This document shows positions 49,593 to 59,153 of a DNA stretch of 64,000 nucleotides, piece after piece. Location of the stretch: assembly GCF_022921115.1 (NCBI RefSeq), contig NZ_CP095075.1, positions 3,422,001 through 3,486,000 on the forward strand, in the 5' to 3' direction. The notes under the pieces are model-generated. The model ran no database searches. It was not told the origin of the DNA and saw only the letters and a program-made list of their open reading frames with translations. This DNA comes from Halobacillus amylolyticus. Lineage in GTDB: Bacteria > Bacillota > Bacilli > Bacillales > Halobacillaceae. Each line of letters opens with the position of its first letter. Position 1 is the first letter of the stretch. The position numbers and the translations under genes are program-made.

Positions 49593-51839
49593 CTATTCTT
49601 TTTCATGGGCAGTAATTTTAGCCTTATTATTATCTTCTCTAAGCTTCCAAAGTTTCTCTGGCCAAAATGAAAATCTCCCTAAGACAGTTGTGATCGATGG
49701 GACAAGAAGCGGTCTGACGATAAACGTATCGAGTAAGATGCCGACTGCAGTAACTGTTCCAAATTGAACCAATACTTGCAGCGGCAGGACGGCCAGAACG
49801 GAAAATGTCCCTGCAAGAATTAAACCGGCTGAACCTATGACACTACTTGTTTCACTTACACCTTCGCGAATGGCTTGTTTAAGCGGCAGGTGTTTTCTCT
49901 TTTTCCAAATGCTTGAAACCATAAAAATATTATAATCCTCGCCTAATGCCACGAGAAAGACGAAGGCGTAGACAGGAATTAATCCTTGCATCGCATCGGC
50001 ACCAAAAACAAAATTGAGGATTAACCATCCGAGTCCCAGTGCTGCGAGGTAGGATAATACAACAGTTCCTAACAGATAGATCATAGCAACGATGGAACGC
50101 AGGTAAATGAGTAACAAGACAGCGATGATGATCAGTACAGCCGGGATGATGATAGATTGATCACGTTTTGTCACTTGTTTTGTATCGTAAAGTGTTGCCG
50201 TTTCTCCACCAATCCACACGTTTTCAGCTGGATTTTCGATACCATTGCTTTCAAGCACATTCGCCATTTTATTTTTAATAGCTGGAATGGTCTGAACGGA
50301 TTCTTCGGAATATGGATCAATAGACAAGGTTACTTCATGTTTCAAAAGGAATGGATTATTAGAGCCTTCTACAGGGTCACTGACTTCTTCTACGTTAGCG
50401 ATAGAAGACAGTATGTTTTTAACATTTACTTCTTCTCCTTCGGTATTGACAATCACTTCAAGTGGAGCAATTTCTCCTGGTGGATAATGATCGGCAATAA
50501 TCGAGAAACCTTCACGTGACGGCATATCTTCTGGGAAAGAGTCTAGTAAACCATACGTATAATCTATTTTGGGCACGAATAGTGCAAGGCCACCTAATAA
50601 AATCGTACAGGAAACGATAATGATCCAGGGTTTGTCTGTAGCCCATCGTCCAATCGCCTGATTGATGCGTCCTGAGGATTTGGGTCTGCGAATAGGCTTT
50701 CCTTTTGCTTGTTCGCGTTTTTGAATCATCTCTTCTGTACGAGGGATGAAAGGGACAAATGCCATTCGCCCCAGTATGGCCAATACGGCTGGCAGCAATG
50801 TTAACGCGGTGATTCCGATAATTAAAATAGACAGACTGAACGGCACAGCAAATCGGTCGTAGGAAGCATAATGCGCTAGCCCTAGGGTTAAAAGCCCTGT
50901 GACCGTGGTCAGTGCACTAATCATAATTGCGCCGCCCGTACCAGTGAGTGCTTTTTGTAAGGCTGCATACTTATCTGGTTCCATCCGCAGTTCATCACGA
51001 TAGCGGGAAATCAAAAATAAGCAGTAGTCAGTCCCGGCACCAAATAATAATACGGTCATAATCGAAATCGCCTGGGCATCGACAACGATCCATCCTTGAT
51101 CAGCCATAAAACCAAGTAATGGGCTGATTAATCCATAGGCTATTCCTACAGACACCAGCGGGACAAGCGCAAGGATAGGGGATCGGTACAAAATAATTAA
51201 CAACACTAATACTAGGACGACCGTCGCGATTAATAAGGTTACGTCTGCGTTACTAAATAATTCGGTCGCATCCGTCTGGATACCGACCGGACCTGTAAAC
51301 CGTACGTGCAAGCCATCGTCAGAAATGGCCTCATTAAAGCTCGACTTGTCTGTCCCGGCTATGATTCTCTCCTTTAATTGGTCCAGTGCTTTCTGCAATG
51401 ATTCTGTCGAGGCACTCTCTTGGAAAAAGACCGGGGTGGTCAAGGCAGCGCCATCTTGAGAGCTTGCTTCAATTAAGGTTTGCGGTGGTGCTTTTGCAAA
51501 TGGAGGAATGAACTTCTGACTACTCACTGGATCTTCCTCAAGACCTCCGTAAAGTTGTTGGATGAGCTGGTAATCCTTATCTGTCAGTCCGCCATTTCGG
51601 TGCCAGACGACCAGAAGCGGCACGCCCGAGTTATTAGAAAATTGTTCGGATGAAATCTTAGAAGCTTGCACTGACATGGCATCTTCCGGCAACAATTGAT
51701 TCGATTTCGTTTCTTCTTGATTGACCTGTGGCCAAACAAAAGATAGGACTATAACTAACAAAAGCCAAACGAACACAGTTAACCATCTTGTTTTCGAACT
51801 CGCAACAATACGCCCCCAATTATTTAATAACTTCTTCAA
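49593..51839 (-). CDS. MMPL/RND-family exporter (YdfJ-like)
   Basis: A large membrane transporter of about 748 residues, two repeats of one helix, a large external loop and five helices. Motif-like parts are FGAGTDYCLFLISRYRDEL in the first half and VALGEDYNIFMVS in the second, each supplying the acidic residue for proton coupling, plus GGAIMISALTTVTGLLTL. These proteins export lipids or hydrophobic drugs. The start is set at TTG 51839, six bases after GGGAGGGAG; an ATG frame to 51881 includes that site. Divergent from a TetR regulator, which probably represses it. Confidence 0.9.
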   Translation of the reverse strand: MKKLLNNWGRIVASSKTRWLTVFVWLLLVIVLSFVWPQVNQEETKSNQLLPEDAMSVQASKISSEQFSNNSGVPLLVVWHRNGGLTDKDYQLIQQLYGGLEEDPVSSQKFIPPFAKAPPQTLIEASSQDGAALTTPVFFQESASTESLQKALDQLKERIIAGTDKSSFNEAISDDGLHVRFTGPVGIQTDATELFSNADVTLLIATVVLVLVLLIILYRSPILALVPLVSVGIAYGLISPLLGFMADQGWIVVDAQAISIMTVLLFGAGTDYCLFLISRYRDELRMEPDKYAALQKALTGTGGAIMISALTTVTGLLTLGLAHYASYDRFAVPFSLSILIIGITALTLLPAVLAILGRMAFVPFIPRTEEMIQKREQAKGKPIRRPKSSGRINQAIGRWATDKPWIIIVSCTILLGGLALFVPKIDYTYGLLDSFPEDMPSREGFSIIADHYPPGEIAPLEVIVNTEGEEVNVKNILSSIANVEEVSDPVEGSNNPFLLKHEVTLSIDPYSEESVQTIPAIKNKMANVLESNGIENPAENVWIGGETATLYDTKQVTKRDQSIIIPAVLIIIAVLLLIYLRSIVAMIYLLGTVVLSYLAALGLGWLILNFVFGADAMQGLIPVYAFVFLVALGEDYNIFMVSSIWKKRKHLPLKQAIREGVSETSSVIGSAGLILAGTFSVLAVLPLQVLVQFGTVTAVGILLDTFIVRPLLVPSITTVLGRFSFWPEKLWKLREDNNKAKITAHEKE

Positions 51840-52023
51840 AAGAATCTCCCTCCCTTTTTGGATATCGATTATGTTCTTCAAATAGGGCTGACTATTATGA
51901 TTGCAGATGTAGTAATTATAATTATATATACTGGACAGTTAATTATCAAAGGTATCGTATTTCAGTTGAACAAAACCTCTATGTTATACTAGTTTTGACC
52001 CTTATTGTGTGAGGAGTAAAGTT
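51840..52023. promoter_or_regulatory. Shared control region of the MMPL and TetR genes
   Basis: This 184-base divergent gap contains ACTGGACAGT (an imperfect dyad around 51930-51940) and TTATACTAG near the TetR gene. It must hold both promoters and the TetR operator; the exact operator is not identified. Confidence 0.4.
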
Positions 52024-52662
52024 ATGGAGAGAAATACAAACCGTTCTCCGGGAAGACCACCAAACCACAAACATAAACAACCTACAGGCGAACGAATTTT
52101 AATTAAGGCATCTCAACTCTTTCTAGAAAACAGTTATCAGGATGTCTCTATGGATGATGTGGCCAAGGCATCTGATGTGACAAAAGCATCTGTTTATTAT
52201 TATTACAAAACCAAGTCAGAACTTTATACCGAGACTATGATTCAGCTCATGTATCGGGTCCGAGCTCAGATAGTTAAATTACTACGCGAGGAAGAGCCTT
52301 TTTATACAAGACTTTTAAACGTGGCTGAGGCCTATTTGTCCGTGTCCATCGATTTGGATACTGAGCGCTTTATCTATAGTGCAAAAAATATGCTTTCCAA
52401 TTATCAATTGGAAGCCATTCAAAATGCGGAAGAATCGATGTATCATGCAATGGAAGAGTTTTTTAGTGAAGCTATAGACCAAGAGGAGATTTTGCCTATT
52501 AATCCGACCTTTGCTGTTCATGCTTACATTTCTTTATTGAATACAGGCAATTATAAGAACACGGAGGGCCACATGATTTTCTCCTCGGCAAAAGAATCGG
52601 CAAGACAGATTGTAGGTTTCTTTTGGAAGGGATTGACAAACAGTACTTTCGAATATAAATAA
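52024..52662 (+). CDS. TetR/AcrR-family regulator
   Basis: A repressor of about 212 residues. The N-terminal helix-turn-helix (about 20-70) has ILIKASQLFLENSYQDVSMD, then DVAKASDVTKASVYYYYKTK, the family's recognition helix followed by YYY-x-K. The helical C-terminal ligand domain is not specific. A basic lead (NRSPGRPPNHKHKQ) before the HTH is AT-hook-like. ATG 52024 follows GAGGAG. Divergent MMPL exporter suggests control of export by a hydrophobic ligand. Confidence 0.9.
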   Translation: MERNTNRSPGRPPNHKHKQPTGERILIKASQLFLENSYQDVSMDDVAKASDVTKASVYYYYKTKSELYTETMIQLMYRVRAQIVKLLREEEPFYTRLLNVAEAYLSVSIDLDTERFIYSAKNMLSNYQLEAIQNAEESMYHAMEEFFSEAIDQEEILPINPTFAVHAYISLLNTGNYKNTEGHMIFSSAKESARQIVGFFWKGLTNSTFEYK

Positions 52663-53302
52663 TCTCTTTTTTCTAAGAATTTAGTGCTGCATCTTGATTA
52701 GGAAAAAGTGTGCAGGCCTTGTTTTCGTGGTATATGAACATAGAAACCGTAACATTGATAAACTAATAAAGCCATCGGTGTTGTCGACTGATGGCTAACA
52801 ATAGAGCAACCCAGCAAGAAGGCTAGGCTCTACAAAAAAATAACCCCCCTATTGCCAGGATAAAGGCACAAGGGGGTTATTTTTTATGCGATATTAGAAT
52901 AATCAGTGTTGCAAATTTTAACGAGTACATTAAGGCTTCATCTCCCTTCATGGGAAGTGAGCCTAGCCCCCTTGCGAAGCCGATCTAGCGTATCCTCTCA
53001 TACTGTCCGGGCTTTCATCATAGCGCTGCCCTTCGGAATAGGCAGTGCAAAAGAAAGTCTTGTGTATTTACGGAGATGTTAAGATAACGATGTTAAAAAC
53101 CTTAGTTTCAAGTGTTCATATAGGGCTTAATTAGGATTCAGCCTCATTTGGACTTAACTCAATGTAAACGTAAATAAGTATAAAATGATGATATTCCAAA
53201 AGAAAGATAAGGAAGAAATTGGATTTAGTCATAATAATATACCTTTTTCTGCAAAGAATAAAATCCACAACTAAAAAATTTATTCATGGGAGGTATTTCA
53301 TT
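52663..53302. other. 640-bp gap with structured elements
   Basis: It contains a candidate small RNA ending in a strong terminator (52770-52886) and, at about 52935-53060, a GC-richer block unlike its surroundings. Its complement reads YSEGQRYDESPDSMRGYARS before a stop, and it has a hairpin GCGCTGCC/GGCAGTGC (about 53025-53050). That block could be a fragment of a lost mobile element or an unknown RNA. No complete gene is seen. Confidence 0.4.
52770..52886 (+). ncRNA. Candidate small RNA with terminator
   Basis: Three successive stems are visible: AGCCATC/GATGGCT (52770-52796), TAGAGC/GCTCTA (52802-52832, with an inner AGC/GCT), and a strong terminator AAAAATAACCCCC with GGGGGTTATTTTT (52835-52885) ending in Ts. 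No reading frame runs through it and the TetR gene ended 108 bases earlier. It may be a free small RNA or the structured 3' end of the tetR message. No promoter or known RNA family was recognised. Confidence 0.4.
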
Positions 53303-54325
53303 ATGGCTGAAAGTCGTACCAAGCTAACTTCTTCTGAATTAGCTTCTATTTGGTCTGGTTATATGAATGATAGTTTGTCCAAATGTGTCTTAAGTTATTT
53401 TTTAAAACATGTAGAGGATGAGGAAATTCGGTCTGTCGCCCAGTTTACTTACGACCTTTCAGCTACACATATAGAAAAACTAACAGCCATATTCCAGAAT
53501 GAGGGGATCCCAACACCAACAGGTTTTACAAAAGAACATGATTTAAATTTAAATGCCCCTAAACTTTATACAGACATGTTCATGCTAAGTTATATCAATC
53601 ATATGGCTAAGGTTGGATTACTTGCCTATAGTAGCTTTATCTCCATGAGTGCTCGAAAAGATATAAGATCCTATTTCATGGAAGGACTGCAAGAAACGTC
53701 AGATTTATATGACAACAGTTCAGAAGTACTCCTTTCAAAAGGATTATTTATTAGAGCACCTTATATTGCGTATCCAACAAGAACAGACTTTGTAGACTCA
53801 AGAAAATATTTCAATGGTTTTTCCTCTCTTGGTAAGGAACGACCATTAAACACGGTTGAAATATCACATTTGTTCATGAACACTCAAACCAACGTTATAG
53901 GAACTAAACTAGCACTTAGTTTTGCTCAAACATCACCGAATAAACAAGTTCAAAAATGGATGTTAAGAGGATCTGACATTTCAAAAAAACATGTTCAAAT
54001 TTTCACCAAAACCCTTATTAATAACGATATACAGCCGCCCGCTTCATCTGATGTTAGTATTACAAATTCAACTACCCCGCCGTTTTCAGATAAACTAAAT
54101 TTATTTCACATGAGTTTGTTAAGCAGCGCAGGGATGGGAAATTACGCAACCGCAGCAGCTGCAAGTCAAAGAAATGACCTAATGATAAATTACGAAAGGT
54201 TATCACTAGAAATTGCTCGATATGCTAAAGATGGAGGCGACCTCATGGTTAAAAATGGATGGTTAGAACAACCCCCGGGGACAATAGATAAACAAAAAAT
54301 TATAAAAACGAAGGATTCGGAATAA
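53303..54325 (+). CDS. DUF3231 family protein, tandem domains
   Basis: A 340-residue protein with two DUF3231 domains (about 5-165 and 185-330). Each begins with a helix like LTSSELASIWSGYMNDSLSK or LNTVEISHLFMNTQTNVIGT, and the second ends NGWLEQPPGT, the same tail as in the single-domain protein at 34676 (GWLKIPP). Function is unknown; helical bundles like these are common in spore formers. ATG 53303 is ten bases after GGGAGG; the frame from 53219 has no ribosome site. Transcribed alone. Confidence 0.85.
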   Translation: MAESRTKLTSSELASIWSGYMNDSLSKCVLSYFLKHVEDEEIRSVAQFTYDLSATHIEKLTAIFQNEGIPTPTGFTKEHDLNLNAPKLYTDMFMLSYINHMAKVGLLAYSSFISMSARKDIRSYFMEGLQETSDLYDNSSEVLLSKGLFIRAPYIAYPTRTDFVDSRKYFNGFSSLGKERPLNTVEISHLFMNTQTNVIGTKLALSFAQTSPNKQVQKWMLRGSDISKKHVQIFTKTLINNDIQPPASSDVSITNSTTPPFSDKLNLFHMSLLSSAGMGNYATAAAASQRNDLMINYERLSLEIARYAKDGGDLMVKNGWLEQPPGTIDKQKIIKTKDSE

Positions 54326-54573
54326 TTTCACCTCCTTGTAATCAGCTATATAGTATAATAATTTCTGAAATCTTTATCTAGTTCGAAATTAGCTGGATAT
54401 GTTGCTGGTACGATCTTTATAAAGAATTTGAACATAGAACGAACTAATACGCCTTTCACAGTTTTATTTGGAGATAAATGGCTTCGGTAATCAGATAAAC
54501 CGTCGTATATTTCATTAATATTTTGACAATAATGAAACTATGAACTGTACCTTTCATAAAAGGAGAAGGTTTG

Positions 54574-54732
54574 GTGATACCGATAGATTATAAATTGGCT
54601 GATATGGGAGTACAATTGAGTAAACATGAGCTTCAAACCCTTACACATGAAGAAGAATACTGGTTTCTAAACGAAAAGTTTGTCCAAGCCTTAAGAATTG
54701 TGGATGCTTTTTATCGATCTGTGTTAAGGTGA
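54574..54732 (+). CDS. Small protein of unknown function (52 residues)
   Basis: GTG 54574 is eight bases after AAAGGAG and opens 52 codons: MIPIDYKLADMGVQLSKHEL, then a helical EEEYWFLNEKFVQALRIVDAF and a basic end. The good ribosome site and amphipathic helices make it believable. No family recognised. It lies between the tandem DUF3231 gene and HU. The 248 bases before it show nothing further. Confidence 0.55.
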   Translation: MIPIDYKLADMGVQLSKHELQTLTHEEEYWFLNEKFVQALRIVDAFYRSVLR

Positions 54733-54785
54733 TTTAAGTAGATTATGAATTAAAGTATGTTGTTATAAAAAAAGGAGAGATACTA

Positions 54786-55058
54786 TTGAATAAAACAGAA
54801 TTAGTTAATAAAGTTGCTGAGGTTTCTGGGTTATCAAAGGGGGATGCAAGCAAAGCCGTTGATTCAACTTTGGAATCTATTACAGAAGCACTTGCAAACG
54901 AAGATAGTGTTCAATTAATTGGTTTCGGTAACTTTGAAGTAAGAGAAAGAGCAGCACGTAAAGGTCGTAATCCGCAAACAGGTGAGGAAATAGAAATAGC
55001 AGCAAGTAAAGTACCTGCATTCAAGCCAGGAAAAAGCCTTAGAGAAGCAGTAAAATAA
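54786..55058 (+). CDS. hup: HU-family DNA-binding protein (HBsu)
   Basis: The histone-like nucleoid protein HU, 90 residues, bending DNA as a dimer. The sequence is textbook: [20 protein letters not shown], then [20 protein letters not shown] in the DNA-binding arm and [15 protein letters not shown] at the end. Start is TTG 54786 behind AAAGGAGAG. It is not in the usual chromosomal neighbourhood of hbs and is transcribed alone with its own terminator, so it may be a second HU copy. Confidence 0.95.
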   Translation: MNKTELVNKVAEVSGLSKGDASKAVDSTLESITEALANEDSVQLIGFGNFEVRERAARKGRNPQTGEEIEIAASKVPAFKPGKSLREAVK

Positions 55059-55076
55059 GATAACTTAAAGGGAAGG

Positions 55077-55125
55077 GGTGTTCCAAAAGTATAAATAATA
55101 CTTGAGGGACACCGTCTTTTTTTAT
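55077..55125 (+). terminator. Terminator of the HU gene
   Basis: GGTGTTCC (55077-55084) pairs with GGGACACC (55106-55113) with one T-G, extended inside by AAGTAT/ATACTT, followed by TCTTTTTTTATT. Confidence 0.85.
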
Positions 55126-55128
55126 TTC

Positions 55129-55175
55129 AAAAAATGAAGAGGCTGCCTCCTACCCTTTTGGAACAGCCTCTTCAT
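55129..55175 (-). terminator. Terminator of the ppdK operon
   Basis: On the minus strand ATGAAGAGGCTG pairs perfectly with CAGCCTCTTCAT (55134-55145 with 55164-55175) and is followed by TTTTTTGAAA. It lies a few bases after the ppdK stop. Confidence 0.92.
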
Positions 55176-55181
55176 ATTAAT

Positions 55182-57848
55182 CTATATAAGCTCTTTCACA
55201 CCCTGTTTCTGTTCATGTTTGATAGTGGCTTGAGCCGCTGCAAGACGTGCAAGTGGTACACGGTATGGGGAGCAGCTAACATAATCCAACCCTACATCAT
55301 GGCAGAATTGTATCGAATGTTTTTCTCCTCCATGTTCCCCGCAAATCCCTGTTTTTAACCCTGGCTTTGTTGCTCTGCCAAGTTTAACGCCGGTTTCTAC
55401 AAGCTTGCCGACACCTTCCTTGTCAAGAGAAGCGAATGGATTATCTGGGAGAACTTTTTTATCAATATAGGTTTGCAGGAACTTGCCCTCTGCATCATCA
55501 CGACTATACCCAAAAGTTGTTTGAGTTAAATCATTTGTTCCAAAGGAGAAAAAGTCCGCCTCTTGAGCAATTTGGTCCGCAGTGAGAGCTGCTCGTGGAA
55601 CTTCAACCATCGTACCAACGAGATAATCGGATTCCTGTCCGGTTTCTTCCATAATTTGTTCTCCCACGTTGACGACCAATTGACGCATTTCTTTCAACTC
55701 ATTGACATGGCCAACTAAAGGAATCATAATTTCCGGCTTAACATCGATTCCTTTTTCCATCACTTTGGAAATGGCGTAGAAGATGGCTTTCGCCTGCATG
55801 AGGTAGATTTCAGGATAAATCATTCCCAGACGGCAGCCACGGTGTCCTAGCATTGGATTGGATTCATCTAACAGACGGACTTTTCTTAAAAGGTCTTCCT
55901 TAACCTTTAATTCCTTAGACTTTGGATCTAAGATTTGTAGCTTTGTCACTTCAACGATCAGTTCTTCCTTATCAGGCAGAAACTCATGAAGAGGAGGATC
56001 TAGTAAACGAATCGTTATCGGGTATCCTTGCATCGTTTCAAAGATTCCTTCAAAATCTTCTTGCTGCATGGGCAGTAGTTTCATAAGAGCGTGCTCTCGT
56101 TCCTCGTATGTCTCAGCAAGGATCATTTCCTGAACAAGTGGGATTCGGTCTGCATCCATAAACATATGTTCTGTCCGGCACAATCCGATTCCACCGGCAC
56201 CAAATTCAATGGCTTTTGCGGCATCCTTTGAGTTGTCAGCATTGGCCCTTACGCCAAGTTTTCTCTCCTCATCTGCCCAGGTAAGTAACAGTTGAAACTC
56301 CTCCGAAAGCTGTGGCTCGATCATTGGGACTTCACCTAACATGATGTCACCCGTTGAACCATCAATGGTAATTCGATCGCCCTGGTTGACGATGACGTCT
56401 CCTACTGTAAACTGCTTTCCTTTTATATCAATAGATAAGGCTTCACAGCCGCAAATACAAGCCTTTCCCATGCCTCTTGCTACTACAGCTGCATGACTTG
56501 TCATTCCTCCACGGCTAGTGATTGTTGCTTGAGAGGCCACAATTCCATGGATATCGTCAGGGGTGGTTTCCGGTCGAACAAGAATCACCTTTTTGCCATC
56601 GTTCGCTAAACGTTCGGCATCATCTGCATAAAAAACGACCTGGCCTGTTGCTGCTCCAGGGGAGGCAGGCAGCCCTTTGGCTAATTGTTTCCGCTGATAT
56701 GAATCATCAATTCGATGATGAAGCAGCTGGTTAAGTTGATCAGGGTCGACACGCAGAAGGGCCTCTTTTTTACTAATAATGTTTTCTTCTGCTAAGTCAA
56801 CGGCGATGGTAATCGCTGCTTGAGCTGTTCTTTTACCCGTTCGAGTTTGAAGAATAAATAGTTCCCCACGCTCTACTGTGAATTCAATGTCCTGCATGTC
56901 TTGATAATGCTCTTCTAGTAGATTGCTAGTTTCAACAAACTGTTGGTAGACTTCCGGCATTTCATGCTGGAGGGTAGCAATCGGCTGTGGGGTACGAATG
57001 CCTGCAACCACATCTTCGCCTTGTGCATTTATTAAATATTCCCCATAAAGCTTCGATTCACCTGTAGATGGGTTCCGTGTAAAGGCAACTCCCGTACCAG
57101 AATCGTTCCCCATATTTCCAAAGACCATGCTTTGAATGTTCACGGCTGTGCCAAGGTGACCGGGAATCTTCTGAAGGCGACGGTACACAATAGCCCGCTG
57201 GTTATTCCAAGAATCAAAAACAGCTCGAATGGAAAGGAATAATTGTTCTTTTGGATCCTCAGGAAAATTCCTTTTCGCATGTCTTTTGACGATATCTTTG
57301 TACCCTTTAATCACTTGTTGCCAATCTGCTGCAGACATTTCAGGATCTGAATCATATCCTTTTTCTTCTCTCACTTCTTCTAAAAATTGCTCAAAGTAAA
57401 AGTTATCGACATCAAGAACAACGTCACTAAACATTTGAATGAATCGACGGTAAGAATCATAGGCAAAACGTGGATTTCCAGTAAGGTTTGCCAATCCTTC
57501 CACTGTTTTATCATTCATTCCAAGGTTTAAAACGGTATCCATCATTCCCGGCATCGAATGAACGGCACCGGAACGAACGGAAACAAGCAGGGGATCTGCG
57601 GGATCTCCAAGTTTTTTCCCTGTTTTTTCTTCAAGGATTTGAAGGGCTTCTACTACTTGGAGTTCGATCTCGGCAGGAATGGATTCGCCCGCATCATAGT
57701 ATGAGTTACAGGCCTCTGTTGAAATGGTAAAACCATAAGGAACGGGTAAACCAATACGGGTCATTTCCGCCAGGTTGGCGCCCTTACCTCCTAAAAGTTC
57801 CTTTTTTTCACTGCTCCCTTGATCAAATGTATAAACAAATTTATTCAT
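55182..57848 (-). CDS. ppdK: Pyruvate, phosphate dikinase
   Basis: Interconverts pyruvate + ATP + phosphate and PEP + AMP + pyrophosphate, 888 residues. An N-terminal nucleotide domain (GGKGANLAEM; VSVRSGAVHSMPGMMDT), the phosphohistidine domain with ITSRGGMTSHAAV (catalytic His 452, regulatory Thr 450) and a C-terminal PEP/pyruvate barrel with GLCRTEHMF, MIPLVG and the Cys in TGICGEHGG are complete. Gene starts at ATG 57848, overlapping the end of the regulatory gene by eight bases, so the two are coupled. CcpN-like boxes upstream of the operon suggest it works in gluconeogenesis. Confidence 0.96.
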   Translation of the reverse strand: MNKFVYTFDQGSSEKKELLGGKGANLAEMTRIGLPVPYGFTISTEACNSYYDAGESIPAEIELQVVEALQILEEKTGKKLGDPADPLLVSVRSGAVHSMPGMMDTVLNLGMNDKTVEGLANLTGNPRFAYDSYRRFIQMFSDVVLDVDNFYFEQFLEEVREEKGYDSDPEMSAADWQQVIKGYKDIVKRHAKRNFPEDPKEQLFLSIRAVFDSWNNQRAIVYRRLQKIPGHLGTAVNIQSMVFGNMGNDSGTGVAFTRNPSTGESKLYGEYLINAQGEDVVAGIRTPQPIATLQHEMPEVYQQFVETSNLLEEHYQDMQDIEFTVERGELFILQTRTGKRTAQAAITIAVDLAEENIISKKEALLRVDPDQLNQLLHHRIDDSYQRKQLAKGLPASPGAATGQVVFYADDAERLANDGKKVILVRPETTPDDIHGIVASQATITSRGGMTSHAAVVARGMGKACICGCEALSIDIKGKQFTVGDVIVNQGDRITIDGSTGDIMLGEVPMIEPQLSEEFQLLLTWADEERKLGVRANADNSKDAAKAIEFGAGGIGLCRTEHMFMDADRIPLVQEMILAETYEEREHALMKLLPMQQEDFEGIFETMQGYPITIRLLDPPLHEFLPDKEELIVEVTKLQILDPKSKELKVKEDLLRKVRLLDESNPMLGHRGCRLGMIYPEIYLMQAKAIFYAISKVMEKGIDVKPEIMIPLVGHVNELKEMRQLVVNVGEQIMEETGQESDYLVGTMVEVPRAALTADQIAQEADFFSFGTNDLTQTTFGYSRDDAEGKFLQTYIDKKVLPDNPFASLDKEGVGKLVETGVKLGRATKPGLKTGICGEHGGEKHSIQFCHDVGLDYVSCSPYRVPLARLAAAQATIKHEQKQGVKELI

Positions 57849-58665
57849 AGTTTATAACTCCCCTCTTTTTTAACATGGCTAATATTAGATCAGCCGTCTC
57901 TTCTACGGCCTTATTTGAGACATTAATAATTGGACAACCGATTCGTTTCATAATCGTCTCGGAATAATCTAGTTCCTCTAGGATTCGTTCTAAGTTTGCA
58001 TAATTCGCATGGGTGTTTAACCCTAAACTTTTCAATCGTTCCTCGCGAATTTCATTTAATTTATCTGGTGTGATCACTAAACCGATACATTTACTTTTTG
58101 GAATATCAAAAAGTTCCTCCGGGGGATTTATTTCCGGTACCAAAGGGATATTTGCCACCTTAAACTTTTTATGGGCCAGATACATGGAGAGTGGAGTCTT
58201 TGATGTTCTGGAAACGCCCACTAGCACAATGTCGGCGTGTTTAATCCCGCGTATTTCCTGGCCATCATCATATTTGACCGCGAACTCAATGGCTTCCACT
58301 CTTCGGAAGTAGTTATCGTCCAGTTTCCTCATTAATCCTGGTTGACGTTCGGGGACCTTATGAAATTTTTCAATAAATGCTTCCATAAGTGGATTCATTA
58401 AATCCACTGCAATAATTCCTTCTTCTCGTGCTCTCTGATCAAGGTATTGCTTTAAATCTGGAATGACGATCGTGTAGGCAATGATGGAATGGCTATACTT
58501 TGCGACAGCAATGACATTATTAAGATCCTGGATATCTTCTACATAGGAAATGTGCTGGATTTCAACATCTGCTCCATTAAATTGACTTGTCACTGCTTTT
58601 ACCATCAACTCAGCTGTCTCGCCAACTGAATCCGAAACTACATAGACAATTTCCTTTTTATTCAC
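57841..58665 (-). CDS. yqfL: PPDK regulatory kinase/pyrophosphorylase (YqfL)
   Basis: A bifunctional regulator (DUF299) of 274 residues that inactivates PPDK by ADP-dependent phosphorylation of its regulatory Thr and reactivates it by phosphate-dependent dephosphorylation. The opening VYVVSDSVGETAELM, P-loop-like GVSRTSKTPLSMYLA (about 150-164) and the late RIGCPIINVSNKAVEETA are all present. Its end overlaps ppdK, leaving little doubt about the target. In B. subtilis, yqfL follows ccpN (yqzB); here ccpN is not adjacent but its operator-like boxes are. Confidence 0.94.
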   Translation of the reverse strand: MNKKEIVYVVSDSVGETAELMVKAVTSQFNGADVEIQHISYVEDIQDLNNVIAVAKYSHSIIAYTIVIPDLKQYLDQRAREEGIIAVDLMNPLMEAFIEKFHKVPERQPGLMRKLDDNYFRRVEAIEFAVKYDDGQEIRGIKHADIVLVGVSRTSKTPLSMYLAHKKFKVANIPLVPEINPPEELFDIPKSKCIGLVITPDKLNEIREERLKSLGLNTHANYANLERILEELDYSETIMKRIGCPIINVSNKAVEETADLILAMLKKRGVINYE

Positions 58666-59153
58666 ATCCGATCTTCCTATCCTTTAGGGTTTAGTGTTTG
58701 CTTGATTCCTGTAGCCATCCTTTCTTAAGAATTTGTTTGGTTAAAGAATTATGTCATACTAATATCTTTGAAACTGTGAAAATGTGTCATACTATTTAGT
58801 TGAATAGTATATTACCACTAATTTTAATTTGTTACAATCCTTTTTCTTTGTTTCTGTGTGATAAAGCTAAGGCGGAGAATATTTGGAATTGGCAAGTGAA
58901 AAGTTCCAGAAGTTCAGGGTTGTGGAAGGAAAACGTCCATAACACTAAACTTCGAGGAAGATGGATTTCATCATGTTTTTTGTATGATCGAGGGGAAAAA
59001 GAAGACAATAAGGAAAATGGAAAAATTATGAGTTGTTTTCAGATACGTGGTCATTTTGGCAAATAAGGGATGTAGCTTTCCTTTTCTAAGCTGCTTAGGG
59101 AGGAAGATACATATCCCACCGCGGTCACAACTAATAAAAGAAGGGATGCTGTT
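58666..59153. other. Divergent gap between yqfL-ppdK and gltB
   Basis: Besides the CcpN-like boxes it contains the gltB promoter region, which I could not place with confidence. A plus-strand frame at 58800-59066 has no ribosome site and is not called. No T-box or riboswitch pattern was recognised. Confidence 0.4.
58750..58793 (-). promoter_or_regulatory. Two CcpN-type operator boxes
   Basis: TATGTCATACT (58750-58760) and TGTGTCATACT (58783-58793) both fit the CcpN consensus TRTGHYATAYW fully and lie 33 bases apart, about three helix turns. On the minus strand the nearer box overlaps a -10-like CATAAT. CcpN represses gluconeogenic genes on glucose in B. subtilis, so repression of yqfL-ppdK is a fitting prediction. 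Confidence 0.7.

Noticed and set aside
52770..52886. c-di-GMP or other known riboswitch
   Set aside because: Conserved core bases of the classes I know are absent, and the element is closed by a terminator with no downstream gene in range.
58800..59066. 88-codon frame before gltB
   Set aside because: No ribosome site and low-complexity, AT-driven composition; it lies in a control region.
58666..59153. T-box or glutamine-type leader before gltB
   Set aside because: No T-box core sequence or terminator hairpin was visible.
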